DNA of 64,000 nt from Diphasiastrum complanatum (lineage: Eukaryota; Streptophyta; Lycopodiopsida; Lycopodiales; Lycopodiaceae), in NCBI GenBank assembly GCA_029204225.1, contig CM055107.1, positions 8,026,472-8,090,471 on the forward strand. The letters are read 5' to 3'. This document shows positions 20,686 to 30,165 of the stretch, one piece after another (within the stretch, counting starts at the first letter, position 1; each line of letters starts with the position of its first letter). Position numbers and translations under genes: made by a program. Below the pieces are notes generated by a model. That model was not told the origin of the DNA. It saw only the letters and a program-made list of their open reading frames with translations, and made no database searches.

Positions 20686-22482
20686 ATGGCTACAATGAGT
20701 GGATTCATGTAGGAAGGCAATGACAAGCTTACCTCATCCAACTACTCTACATGGATGGTGAGAATGGAATCACTTCTTGAAATGCATGAGTTGATGGATA
20801 TTGTTGTAGGGTTGGAGGAGAGACCCTTGGTTCAACAAGATCAAGCGAGGTATGACAAGAGAGCAAAGAAAGATCTACACATGATCAAGATGAATGCTAC
20901 AACGAGCTACTCAAGGAGATTGGTAAGTCCAATTTATCTCGAGAGGCTTGGGAAGCTTTGAAGAAGCTTTATGAATCCAAGTCTACATCTAGAGTGTTGA
21001 CTCTAAGAAGACAAATCTTTCAAAGCATACAAAAGAAAAAAGAAAGTCCTAATACTTTTGTTTTGAGAGTGAAGACTTTAAGTGATGAGTTAGCTTGCAT
21101 TAATGAGAGCATTTATGAAGGAGAGCTTGTTCAAGTCATTATTAAAAATTTGTTGGATGCTCATGCTAACATTGTACAAAACTATTCAAAAAACTTTGCC
21201 AAGTTTGGTGGATCTTCAAGAGATCTTGATCAATGAGAAACATTGACATCTCAAGATGAGGAGGCCATGTTCATCAAGGACAAGTTCAAGGGCAAAGGTA
21301 CGGGCAAGTGATCTAAAGGACAAGATGGTGAGTCTTCTTCTTTGGTAAGAAGAAAGATAGGTCTAAATTGAAGTGCTTCTATTGTGGCATCAAGGGGCAG
21401 TAGTTTGGAAGTGATTGCTACAAAAAGAAGAGAGATCAAGGAGGCAAGCAAGGTAATCTAACTCTTGATGAGGATGGTGTTGATGCTCAAAACACAAATG
21501 ATGATGCTTTTTTGATGTCTTCATGTTTGAGTTCTATTGTTGGAGATATTGATCCGTTGTGGATTGAGAGTGGAGCAAGCTCACACATGACTTTTCACAA
21601 GGAGTATTTCACTTCTTTATTGCCAACATATGGAGATGACAAGAGGGTGATCTACAAGGCCAATGATGGTAAGTGTGCAATCAAAGGGATTGGCACAATA
21701 CCTATTTCTCTCTCTACAAATAGGAATGTTGATTTGAAGGATGTTTTGTTCATTCCATCTATTACTAAGAACCTACTTAGTGTGAGTCAATTGCTAAACA
21801 AAGGTCTTAAAGTGGAGTTTAATGGAGATCAAAAGGAAGGATGTCTTGATTGCAAAAGGTAAAAGGCAAGGGAAGTTATTCAAACTAGATGCTTGTGTTA
21901 TTGCTAACCAAATTGGATGTGTGGCAAGTGAGCAAATATCCATGCAAGAGGTTTGGTATAAGAGGATGGGGCATCTCAACTTCAAAGTATTAGAGGTAAT
22001 GGCTAGAAAGCAAGTTGTGATTGACCTTCCAAGTTCCTTGAGTAGCATCAATCATGTTTGTGAGTCTTGTGCTTTGTCAAAGTCACATAGACTACCTTAT
22101 ACTAGATCTACATCTAGATCTACAAAGACTTTTCAAGTTGTACATTCGGATATTCATGGAATTACTACAATTAGCAATAGTGGAGCTAAGATGTATGTAA
22201 ATTTCATTGATGATTTTAGTAGATATTGTTGGGTATTGCTAACCAAGTTGGATGTGCGGAAAGTGATCAAATATCCATGCAAGAGGTGTGGCATAAGAGG
22301 TAGGGGCATCTCAACTTCAAAGCATTGGAGGTAATGGGCAGCTAGAAAGCAAGTTGTTATTGGCTTTCCAAGTTCCTTAAGTAGCATCAATCATGTTTGT
22401 GAGTCTTGTGCTTTGTCAAAGTCACATAGACTACCTTATACTAGATCTACATCTAGATCTACAAAGCCTTTTCAAGTTGTAC
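20686..22482 (+). pseudogene. Decayed copia (family 1 related) gag, protease and start of integrase
   Basis: From an ATG at 20686, in several frames: Gag (STWMVRMESLLE, HELMDIV, LTLRRQIFQS, DELACINES), a zinc knuckle remnant (CFYCG), protease (LWIESGASSHMT, with Glu in place of the catalytic Asp) at about 21557-21590, GAG-pre-integrase (VWYKRMGHLNF, CESCALSK) and the integrase start (HSDIHG, FIDDFSRYCW). Many frameshifts and stops break it, and at least one catalytic residue is changed (DSGA to ESGA). It then repeats itself at 22234-22482 and stops. The family-1 copy at 61337 onward is the closest relative in the window. No LTR of this copy was identified. Confidence 0.8.
21899..22482 (+). 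repeat. Internal tandem duplication, about 245 bp, offset about 335 bp
   Basis: 21899-22143 and 22234-22482 both run from TATTGCTAACCAA through the zinc motif to TTTTCAAGTTGTACA with few differences. The second copy is joined directly after the first bases of the integrase core. Confidence 0.85.
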
Positions 22483-22488
22483 AGTCAG

Positions 22489-23254
22489 TGTAGGGTCTAA
22501 GATCTTGCATAGTATAGCCCTCCTGCTTGTCAACAAGGGTTAGATCACTGGATAGGTACCTAACTATGCATAGATGCTAATTTTAGTTAGTTTCCTACTT
22601 TGCATCTAACTCTATTCACCACTAATACTACTCTCCTTTAACTCTACTCCTCTACACTAACATTCATCTTGATTTGGGTGAGGGAAAGGGATAGAAAAGG
22701 AGAGGAAGAGAGAAGAGAAGAGAGAAGATAGAGAGATGAGATGGAGGTTAGCTCAAATGCTCAATGTCATTGCTTATGAAAAAACCTTAACTAGCATAAA
22801 CCAAAAAGCATGGGAAATGAAAATAACAAGCAATCACAACAATAGCATAAGCAAGATTGATTAGCAAATGAGGATGCTTGAGCTCTCAAAATGGTAGAGT
22901 CTCCTCCTCTCTATTAAGCATGGAAATAGTGTACAAATGGTGTCTTTTTATAAAATGGGGAAGGCCCTTGCCCCTCAATCCTATTGGCTAATATTCACAT
23001 TGATCCTATCCATTCATCTTGGACCCAACTTGATCCAAGGGTCCACAAAAAGTACATTGGAAATCACAAGATTCATGTGAGTCCAAAATTGGACCCAACT
23101 CTAAAAAGTAAACTCTAAGTTTAAAATTGACTTTGGGCCTCAAGTTTTATTTTAATTACAAAGGGCCCAAGTCTATTATTTTATTTACAACTCCACTTGC
23201 GCGCTCATTGGGCCATGGGCTTATACACGTAGGATGTCATGCCCTCGCAACACA
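22489..23254 (-). repeat. Candidate 3' LTR of the minus-strand gypsy remnant
   Basis: On the minus strand it begins TGTGTTGCGAGGG after an A-rich tract and ends GACCCTACA, about 766 bp, abutting the broken copia copy at 22482. It contains a GA-rich run at about 22680-22745. There is no second copy in the window and no target-site duplication to confirm it. Confidence 0.4.
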
Positions 23255-23299
23255 TTTTTTTAGTTGAATATATTTATTTACACTTTGTTGGAAATACCC

Positions 23300-24200
23300 C
23301 CAACAGGACCCACGGCCTGAAGTAGTGCCGGTCCCTTGGCACTCTGCCTGTTTAGTATAGCGTTTTCTTCGCCCGCCTTTGTTGGATCAGGTAGGTGGTG
23401 ACGTCCTCCATAAAGTTGAGGCGGTCTAGTTTCTTCAAGTCCTTGGGCATGTGAAGGGACTTGTGGGCTCCTCGCAGCCAATCTTGGTCGACCCATGTTT
23501 GGAATCTGCGTGTCCATGGATCACCCTGAAGCGCAGCTCGGTAATACACGCGAGCAATTGGCAACTGATCTTTGACTTTGTCTGAAGGTAGCGTCTTATT
23601 AACGTCAAAGAATATGGATGGGAGAAAATTGTCTCATTTAGTTTCAATGCCCATTAAATGTTCTAAGTCCCAGGTGTAAGTGGTTGTCGCATGGACTGTT
23701 GGATCAGGGCAATTGATATATTGGTTTGCGAACACGGTCGGAGCCCTTCTAGGGTCTACATCCATAGTCCACCCATATTCATATGGTATGACCGGCCAAT
23801 TAAAATTCTGAAGTGTAATCTTGTCCAGAGGGGTGCCGCATTCCTCCCATTTGGATCTTCGTGGACATGGCAGAAAGTGCGCGTTCACACATAATTGTTG
23901 TGGACTCATCACGTAGGCCCTGATGGCCATAGAGTCTCTTTTGAACAACTGCTGACGCCACTTTGGTTGTGGTTGGAGGGCGGGTAATGCTTGCAGTTCT
24001 TTGTCCCTTATGGTCAAAGCCGAAAATGATATCTGTCAGCCTCCTCTTGATGACTTGTGGGGATACTTTGATAGGAATTCGTTGATTTTCTCCCCCACGG
24101 ATTTGGGTCGTCTGAAGGCCCGGCTGGTAGATATCATGCGCGAACCTCTAGATGATGTAGCTTGGCTTTGGCTGGTAGCTGCGCCTTGGTCCTGGTCTCA
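23300..24200 (-). pseudogene. Unidentified coding remnant downstream of post-integrase ORF copy 2
   Basis: Minus-strand sequence with coding character in broken frames, including a 127-codon block (24017-23634) and a continuing block (about 23564-23352) with Trp- and Pro-rich stretches such as FNWPVIPYEYGWTMDV and DPWTRRFQTWVDQDW. It begins near 24140 with an ATG-led basic segment. No domain is recognised. Its place after the post-integrase ORF suggests a C-terminal part of the same gene or another gene of the same gypsy element. Stops near 24040 and 23640 show decay. Confidence 0.4.
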
Positions 24201-24337
24201 CATCTCAGCAGCCGTATCCGCCTGCCCTTGGTCTTGGCCTTCAGAACCTTGATCTTGGTGAAATCCCCCTGCTGCCTGCTGGCTCTGGTCTTGGCTTGTG
24301 CTGGCTTGTGCAGCGTCAAAAATAGGTGGTGGTGGAA

Positions 24338-26079
24338 TTACCATGGGGGTTGGCTAGGCCTTCGTTTCCATGAATTTTTGGCAGGCCTTGAGGGCTTGCT
24401 TGGCCTAGGCGAGCTCATGAGTTGCGCTGGTCCGATATTTGTTGAACTCTGTCTGGTTTGAGAAGCAACTGTGGAAATAGGGGTGAGGACGGTTTGTCCA
24501 AACGAGAGGATGGGAGGAACAGAGGGCAACTGGAGAGTGGTGTGGAGTATGGAAGAAGGTGAGGATGGAGCAGAAAGTGTCTGGAGTGGGGGTGAAAATC
24601 GATAACTTGCATCCACAATAGAGTGTCAAGAGACAACTGAGAATCGGCGGGATCAAATATGAAAGGAGAAACAGTGGCGGTAGGAGTGATGGAGGATGCG
24701 ATGGTGATGGACGGAGTAGTGGATAATGGAGCAGAGATGGACGTAGTATCAATAGAGGAAGCGGGGATGGAGACAAAAACAGATGTGGATGGAACAGGAA
24801 GAGAGGTAGTAACAATCGAGATCGGAGTGGAGGGCTACACGGAAGAAGAAGTTGTGGTGGTTGATGGAGTGGTTAGTGCGGTAGTGGAGGCACATCTTCG
24901 GGTAGCAGGTGGAGATGTGGATGTAGAGGCAGTGCCACACATTCATTTGTTGGCCGTTGTGTTAATAACTGCAGGTTGGGAGGAGGTGGACACTTGAGAT
25001 GGCGGATAAAGGTTAGTGTGTGGCACAAGGGTAGACAGAAGGGATGAGCGTTGGAAACCATGCACTTTTGCCTCGAGAAGTGCGCAGGCAAAGTTACACA
25101 ACAGGGGGCCTGCTGCGATACGCTCACGATTGTTGGGTTTGATGGAGTTGGTTAGTTCACGAATAAGGAAGCTATGCCAGTTGTATGGCACAATTGAGGG
25201 GCTAGGAAATTCCAAAAAAGATTCTACTATTTGAGTCAACAACTTACACTGGATTCCGTTCTTGCAAAATGTTGAAATAACCAGAAAGTTATTCAACAGA
25301 TGCGTAGCCGTCTGAATGACGGGTTCCGTGATATCATCTATCAGGTAAACATTGTTAGTCTGGATTGGGATTTCGGGTGCAGTTTGGGTGACGAACGGTT
25401 TGATTAGAGTTTTGGCATGGCAATGGGAGATGGGTTGACGATCACTGGACATAATGCCAATGGTGACCATCGAGTCTGCGTTAATCCTGACCTTGTACGT
25501 GGTACCTTGGTACAGGAAGTGAAAACGAGTCTTTTCCTCATCCCAGGTGGCGTAAGCATGAAGGTCGAGGCCCATGTTAATCTCAGAATGAAAAAGCGTC
25601 GGGTAAAAACCCATTGCTTGTAGAAGTGGGCTGGCTGTCTGCAGCCATGGTTGGATCAGAGCGTCAGAAGGTAAAGGCCAAATCTGTGTGGCCTCAGGGA
25701 TTTGATGTTGGATCACCTATTTGGTGCCAGAGTCTTCAAAGGATGAGGAGGCCATGTTAGCAGTAATGATTGGAGGTCAAAAAAGTAGGAAAAACGATGA
25801 AAAATGGAAAAAGGTGTGGAAACGACAAAAAATGGTGAATAACGAGTGTTGGATGACAAGAAGTGTAGTTCAGAGCGCAGATCGGTGTTAGCTGGTAGGA
25901 AGTTTGGTCGCAAACGGAGAACTTGGTAATTTCAGTGTAAATTTTGGCAAAGCTTTGCTAGCAAAGGTGACAAATGACTCGAATTCAGCCCTTATATAGC
26001 GGAATTTAGAGTGCGTATTAGGTGAAATCCACTTTCCTTTGCTCAGTTCCACCCAAATTTTGGCAGGCACCTTCTTCAC
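24338..26079 (-). pseudogene. Post-integrase ORF, copy 2, with Ser/Thr-rich tail
   Basis: This is the homologue of 3821-4992, in the same position relative to gypsy integrase. The upstream block (26079-25888) matches the start of copy 1 (AEFESFVTFASKAL versus AEFDSFLTCASEAL). A conserved core follows in one frame from 25716 to 24943 (EINMGLDLHAYATWDEEKTRF, GTTYKVR, LLNNFLVI, PYNW, LLEAKVHGF). After its stop, the region 24940-24640 reads in another frame as about 95 residues dominated by Ser, Thr and Pro, then a Ser/Pro-rich stretch to 24338. A stop at about 25718 lies a few codons after a likely MASSS start. The function is unknown. A mucin-like linker would fit a secreted or surface protein, but no signal peptide or membrane span was found. 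Confidence 0.55.
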
Positions 26080-26890
26080 AAAATTCTAAGACCTCAGGGA
26101 AGTCTGCGAGAGTCCAAAAGGTGATTTGACTGCTATGCGAAGGTTCTGCGAGGGTTTAGACTGTCTATGAGGGTTCAACTCTCACAGGAAGTGATCTCTA
26201 GCACAACTTGCTCCTATCATTGAATTTTCAAGATCAGACCATGTAGACAGACTAATTTCACTGTCTTGATTCCATTAAGGCACTTTGCGAGGGTTGGTAA
26301 GATGATCTTGATGCTCTACGAGGGTTCTGAAAATTCAGCTCCTGAGAACCCTCGCACTCACTAGAAAATGGTGATTCCTCTATCAAGAACTCTCACAGAG
26401 GTTTTCATGGATGCATCTGGGTCAGATGTGGTGACCGTCCAAGTTTCAAGAGCTATCTCCCAAGGGATCTCAAAAAATCATGAAAAAAGTGCTCTTTCAT
26501 AGTGTGTTTTTTGATGAGATCTCCATATTTTCTGATTTTTAACTTTTGTGAACTGGTAATCAGCTTCATCTAGGCTTGATCTGACTGTTGGTAGTTCTCT
26601 GAAAGTTCTGATGGATACTTGGTAACAGATCCATTAGTCAATCCGATGATCTGCTTCCTTCTTGATCCTATCTGGATCTGGATCCTTCTTGGATTCTGAT
26701 GGATTTTTCCGATCTTTCCAGATCTGGCTGATTCTTGATGGATCTAGCTTGATTTGGCTTGATCTTCCTAGATCTAGTTGTGATGGTTTACCATAAATAG
26801 CTTTTCGTAACATTCCATCATCAATCTGGATCTCCCTTACTGTGGTGGCCAATACTTGTGCCACTAGCTACCGTTGATGGGTGTATCAAA
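26080..26890 (-). repeat. Spacer with GCGAGGGTT-type repeats
   Basis: Non-coding spacer between integrase and the post-integrase ORF, with recurring TGCGAGGGTT variants (near 26137, 26147, 26166, 26288, 26318 and inverted near 26343). It also contains a run of AGATCTGGAT-like units near 26680-26780. It is equivalent to 4993-5570. Confidence 0.5.
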
Positions 26891-27513
26891 TGGTGTCCCA
26901 TCTAGCTTTTTCAGATTCACGGCTCCATGAAAGAGTTTCCTTGATCCGATAAGGACCTTCGCCTATGAATTTTAACTTTCCCTTGATCGCCTTGGTTTTA
27001 TACAACAGGACCAGATCTCCGAAATGAAGATCTTTTGTAATCTACGATCATGCCATGCTTTGTGTCTTTCCTTTTCAGCTACCAGTGCATGCACAACTAG
27101 TAATCGTGTTTCACAGAGTTTGGCGTAGTTGTAGAGATTTGGACTCATTAAGGCATTGTGTGGTGGCAATCCTTAATGAAGGAACTAAAAACTCTATTGG
27201 CATCGCAGCATCCTAACCATATACCAATTGGAAGGGTGTTTGATCAGTGCTTCCTTTATATGCAGTCCTGAATGCCCACAAAGCACCATGCAATTTATGT
27301 TCCCAATCTGATTTGCTAGCTTCAACTATTTTCGTGAGCACACTACACAAGATCCTATTGGATGATTCTGCTTGCCCATTACCATTTCTGACTAGCTCTA
27401 CCGGGCACCCAAAACGTACAATGATATTTTCATAAACGAACTTGGCAGTGGTCCTAGCATGAGCTACTCTTACTGCCTTGGCTTCGACCCACTTGGTGAG
27501 GTAGTCCACCTCA
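26891..27513 (-). pseudogene. Ty3/gypsy integrase fragment (non-chromodomain type)
   Basis: The minus strand holds integrase core pieces: [36 protein letters not shown] (catalytic Glu), LWAFRTAYKGSTDQTPFQLVYG, then the C-terminal block KAIKGKLKFIGEGPYRI near 26930-27010. It is the same family type as 5572-6700; the protein blocks align closely. A deletion within the core removed the segment around the second catalytic Asp ([10 protein letters not shown] reads straight through). At 27513 it is cut by opposite-strand chromovirus sequence, which creates a spurious fused frame across the junction. Confidence 0.75.
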
Positions 27514-28296
27514 TGGGAACTGGACTGAATTTCAGCATTGCATATCACCCTCAGACAGATGGGCAAACGGAACAAGTCAATCGACAGATTGAACAATATT
27601 TATGAAATTATGTCGCTTGGGACCAATCCGATTGGGTCAACTACTTGGATATTCTCGAGTTTGCACATAACAACCAAGTGAACAGATCTATTGGAAGGGC
27701 CCTTCGAGATAAGCAATGGTCGGCTACCGATTGTTCCAAGCTCTTTTCTTACAAGCATGAAAGAAACTCCAGTACCCACTGTGGAAGAATTCATCAATGA
27801 GTGGCACACAAAGCTGACAGAGGTGAAGTCATTTTTAGAGCAGTCCCAAAGTATGGCAGTTGACGTAAACCCACATTGACGAGAACTGGAATTTGAGGAA
27901 GGTGATCAAGTGTGGCTGAACACAAAGAACATTGCGTTACCAAAAGGTTTCTCTCATAGGTTCGTTCGACCTTATGCAGGGCCATATTATGTCACCAAGA
28001 AGATCAACTCAGTGGCTTACCGATTGGCGCTGCCATCCAGCTTCGATATACACAATGTGTTTTGTATCTCATTACTCAAACGGTACAAACCAGATGAGCG
28101 ATTTGATCGGCAACACAAACTCCGTCACCCACCAGTGACACTTGATGATACGAAGAGGCAGCTTGTACCAGAACAAATATTGACACATAGAAAGCGAACT
28201 GGCGTTCAATGTGAATATCTAGTGAAGTGGCGACGGGCTCCACTCATTGAGACTTCTTGGGAGTACAAAGACAAACTTAAGGAGGGAGCCCCTTGA
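27514..28296 (+). pseudogene. Chromovirus integrase C-terminus with chromodomain
   Basis: The plus strand begins inside the integrase core with the catalytic Glu context [14 protein letters not shown] (27541-27580), continues with an AHNN motif and a GPY/F-like PYAGPYYV block, and ends in a chromodomain: the aromatic-cage type EYLVKWRRAPLIETSWEY at about 28210-28265. The chromodomain directs integration of such elements to modified chromatin. Two stops (about 27601 and 27878) break the frame. The rest of pol is missing on the left, where the sequence joins a gypsy fragment of opposite orientation. A 3' untranslated region and LTR follow. Confidence 0.85.
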
Positions 28297-28630
28297 AGTA
28301 CTGGTGGATTATCTGCAGAAGAATCAACGCAATAGTCATTTTTCCAGATCGGCACACAAAGCACTACCTGGTGGCATGCCTCCTGTATGAACACTCATGG
28401 CCATTCTGAAGTTCAAGGAACTTCCAGATATCATTCTTAAGTTTGTCAATAAATCACTTGCAACTTTACACAAGTTTTACATAAGTGAACTTTATCTACA
28501 CTTTTCTAGTGCTACTGCAAATGTATTTTTAATTCAAAGTTGTTAAGGCCGGTGAATTAAGCCCGTGCCATGCGTCCTAGGTCTAGTTTGGCCCTGATGA
28601 GGACATCAACTTTTTCAAACGAGGGGAGGA
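28297..28630 (+). other. Chromovirus 3' untranslated region and polypurine tract
   Basis: Non-coding, containing a GATGAGGACATCA block and ending in the purine tract GAGGGGAGGA just before the LTR start. The same block-plus-tract arrangement precedes the family-X LTR at 55590-55627. Confidence 0.7.
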
Positions 28631-29460
28631 TGTTGTAAAGCTGACTCAAGTGCACCCAGCGTGCCCTGTAAGACTCTAAGGGGTGACGCTCCCTAAGGTC
28701 CCAGAGCAAGTTAGAACGTCAAGGACTGAGCCTCGGATCTGTGGTGAGCCAGTCAAGTAGTCACAAGTCACGAGCTAGCTCTGGAGCTCGAGTCATGGCC
28801 TAGTCAGGAAGCAAGTTGATTCTACAACCGGAACGGCTCTCGGGACCCAGGTTCGGGAGCCAGAGTGATTTTGCCAGGCCTGCCAGGCTTAATTAGGAAA
28901 ATAAAAACTAAGTTCTAAAAAACATGTTTTACCAGAAAGCACTATGTTTCAGGATAGAGGGGATGCGCCGAATCACACCAAAACTATAGGGGGAGTCTGG
29001 CAGACAGAAACTTGGGCAGCTCAACCAGTGCCAGGAATCCAGTCGCCAGGTCTCAGCTCTCTCTATCAGCACGTGTTGGTGGCCCCGAGACCGGTCAGTC
29101 AATGTATGAATGTAACCTCTTCCAAATTTAATAAAGTTGATCCTTGGGGATGATTACCATTTCGGTTTTGCCTTCGGGACTAGTCCAAGTGGAAGGACCC
29201 TTACTACAACCTTTTTGCGTTGCCGGCGCCTAAGGGTCCACGTCACCGACGTGTGGCTTGCCGCTATGCCAATTGGTCAGTTTGGCGACCACTATGCCTT
29301 GGCTTTCATGTGTGGCTTGTCTTTGCCTTTGGTTACCTTCTGAGTTGGCTTTCGGGTTGGTTGGGATTCCAGTTTTCTTAAGTCTGAATGGTTAAGCTTG
29401 TTACATTTTTGAGTTGGCTTTTACGTAAGTGCATGATGGATGAATGTTAGACTTAAGCGC
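28631..29460 (+). repeat. Chromovirus 3' LTR (right border approximate)
   Basis: Starts TGTTGTAAAGC after the polypurine tract and contains an AATAAAG-type polyadenylation signal near 29130. Short blocks shared with the family-X LTR include TGTTGTAAAGC, GCCGAATCACACCAA and ACTATAGGGG. It ends where an opposite-oriented family-X LTR begins. Confidence 0.6.
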
Positions 29461-29469
29461 GTGTTGGGG

Positions 29470-29972
29470 AAACCGCTCAAGTCCCAGCGCCCTTTGAGCC
29501 ACCGGCGCAATAGTGACCGACCTTAGTCTCCGGGGCACTGGCATGACAAGGCGGGCGCCAAGACAACATTCCAGCAAGGGAGGCTGAGACTTGGTTGGAG
29601 CTCGCCCTGAGTCGCAACCCGCACTCCCCTATAGTGTTGGTGGGATTTGCCACCTCCCCTCTGACCAAGTACTCCACCCAAGCCAGTAAAGCACATTTTC
29701 TCTCTCTAGGATTTTCTCTCTCTAGGAAGTCATTTTCTCTCTCTAGAATTTATTGATCCCCAGGTTTCCTTTAATCATGCCTAGATCGTGTGAGGTGATT
29801 GCACATCGATCTAAGCTCTCTAGACTTCGGTAGAACCGATCAAATATTTTTAGCCATAGGAACTTGGTGCCGGCTGGATTCTGATCACAGTGGCGCCAGC
29901 GCCAATGGCGACGGGAGTAGCAGGGGCGCTGCTGGCGCCGGAAGTAAAGCTTGTAAACGTAGCTTTACAATA
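29470..29972 (-). repeat. Partial family-X LTR (minus strand)
   Basis: Reverse complement of the 5' half of the family-X LTR: the TTGTAAAGC start at 29972, a decayed GGCGCC cluster, the TCGATGTGCAATCACCTCAC block, the repeated CTAGAGAGAGAAAA blocks and the ATTCCAGCAAGGGAGGCTGA region are all present. It is more diverged than the copies at 51793-56872 and stops near 29470. Confidence 0.8.
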
Positions 29973-30165
29973 TACACCCCACCTTTATAAAATTTGATGT
30001 CCTCATCAGATATCAAATCAAAGTAAAAGTGTCTCCCAAATAAAATTAATAATATATTTAAGCTACTTGGCACATTACTCAATTTATTGGCCCCTTTTTA
30101 TTAACATGGTAGCTGGCACACCACAATTCGGAGGCTCAGCTCTTCGTACTGAAAATTTACATAGC
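29973..30165 (-). repeat. Family-X 3' untranslated end and polypurine tract
   Basis: Reverse complement of about 55435-55627: the AAAGGTGGGGTG purine tract, the GATGAGGACATCA block and the downstream CCTCCGAATTG.GGTGTGCCAGC region. Similarity fades near 30165. Confidence 0.75.

Noticed and set aside
22680..22745. GA-rich run as a polypurine tract
   Set aside because: Long and impure like a microsatellite, and not followed by a TG-starting repeat end.
27213..27596. Single 127-codon integrase ORF
   Set aside because: It fuses a minus-strand gypsy integrase with the antisense of a plus-strand chromovirus at about 27513, so the first part of the frame is spurious.
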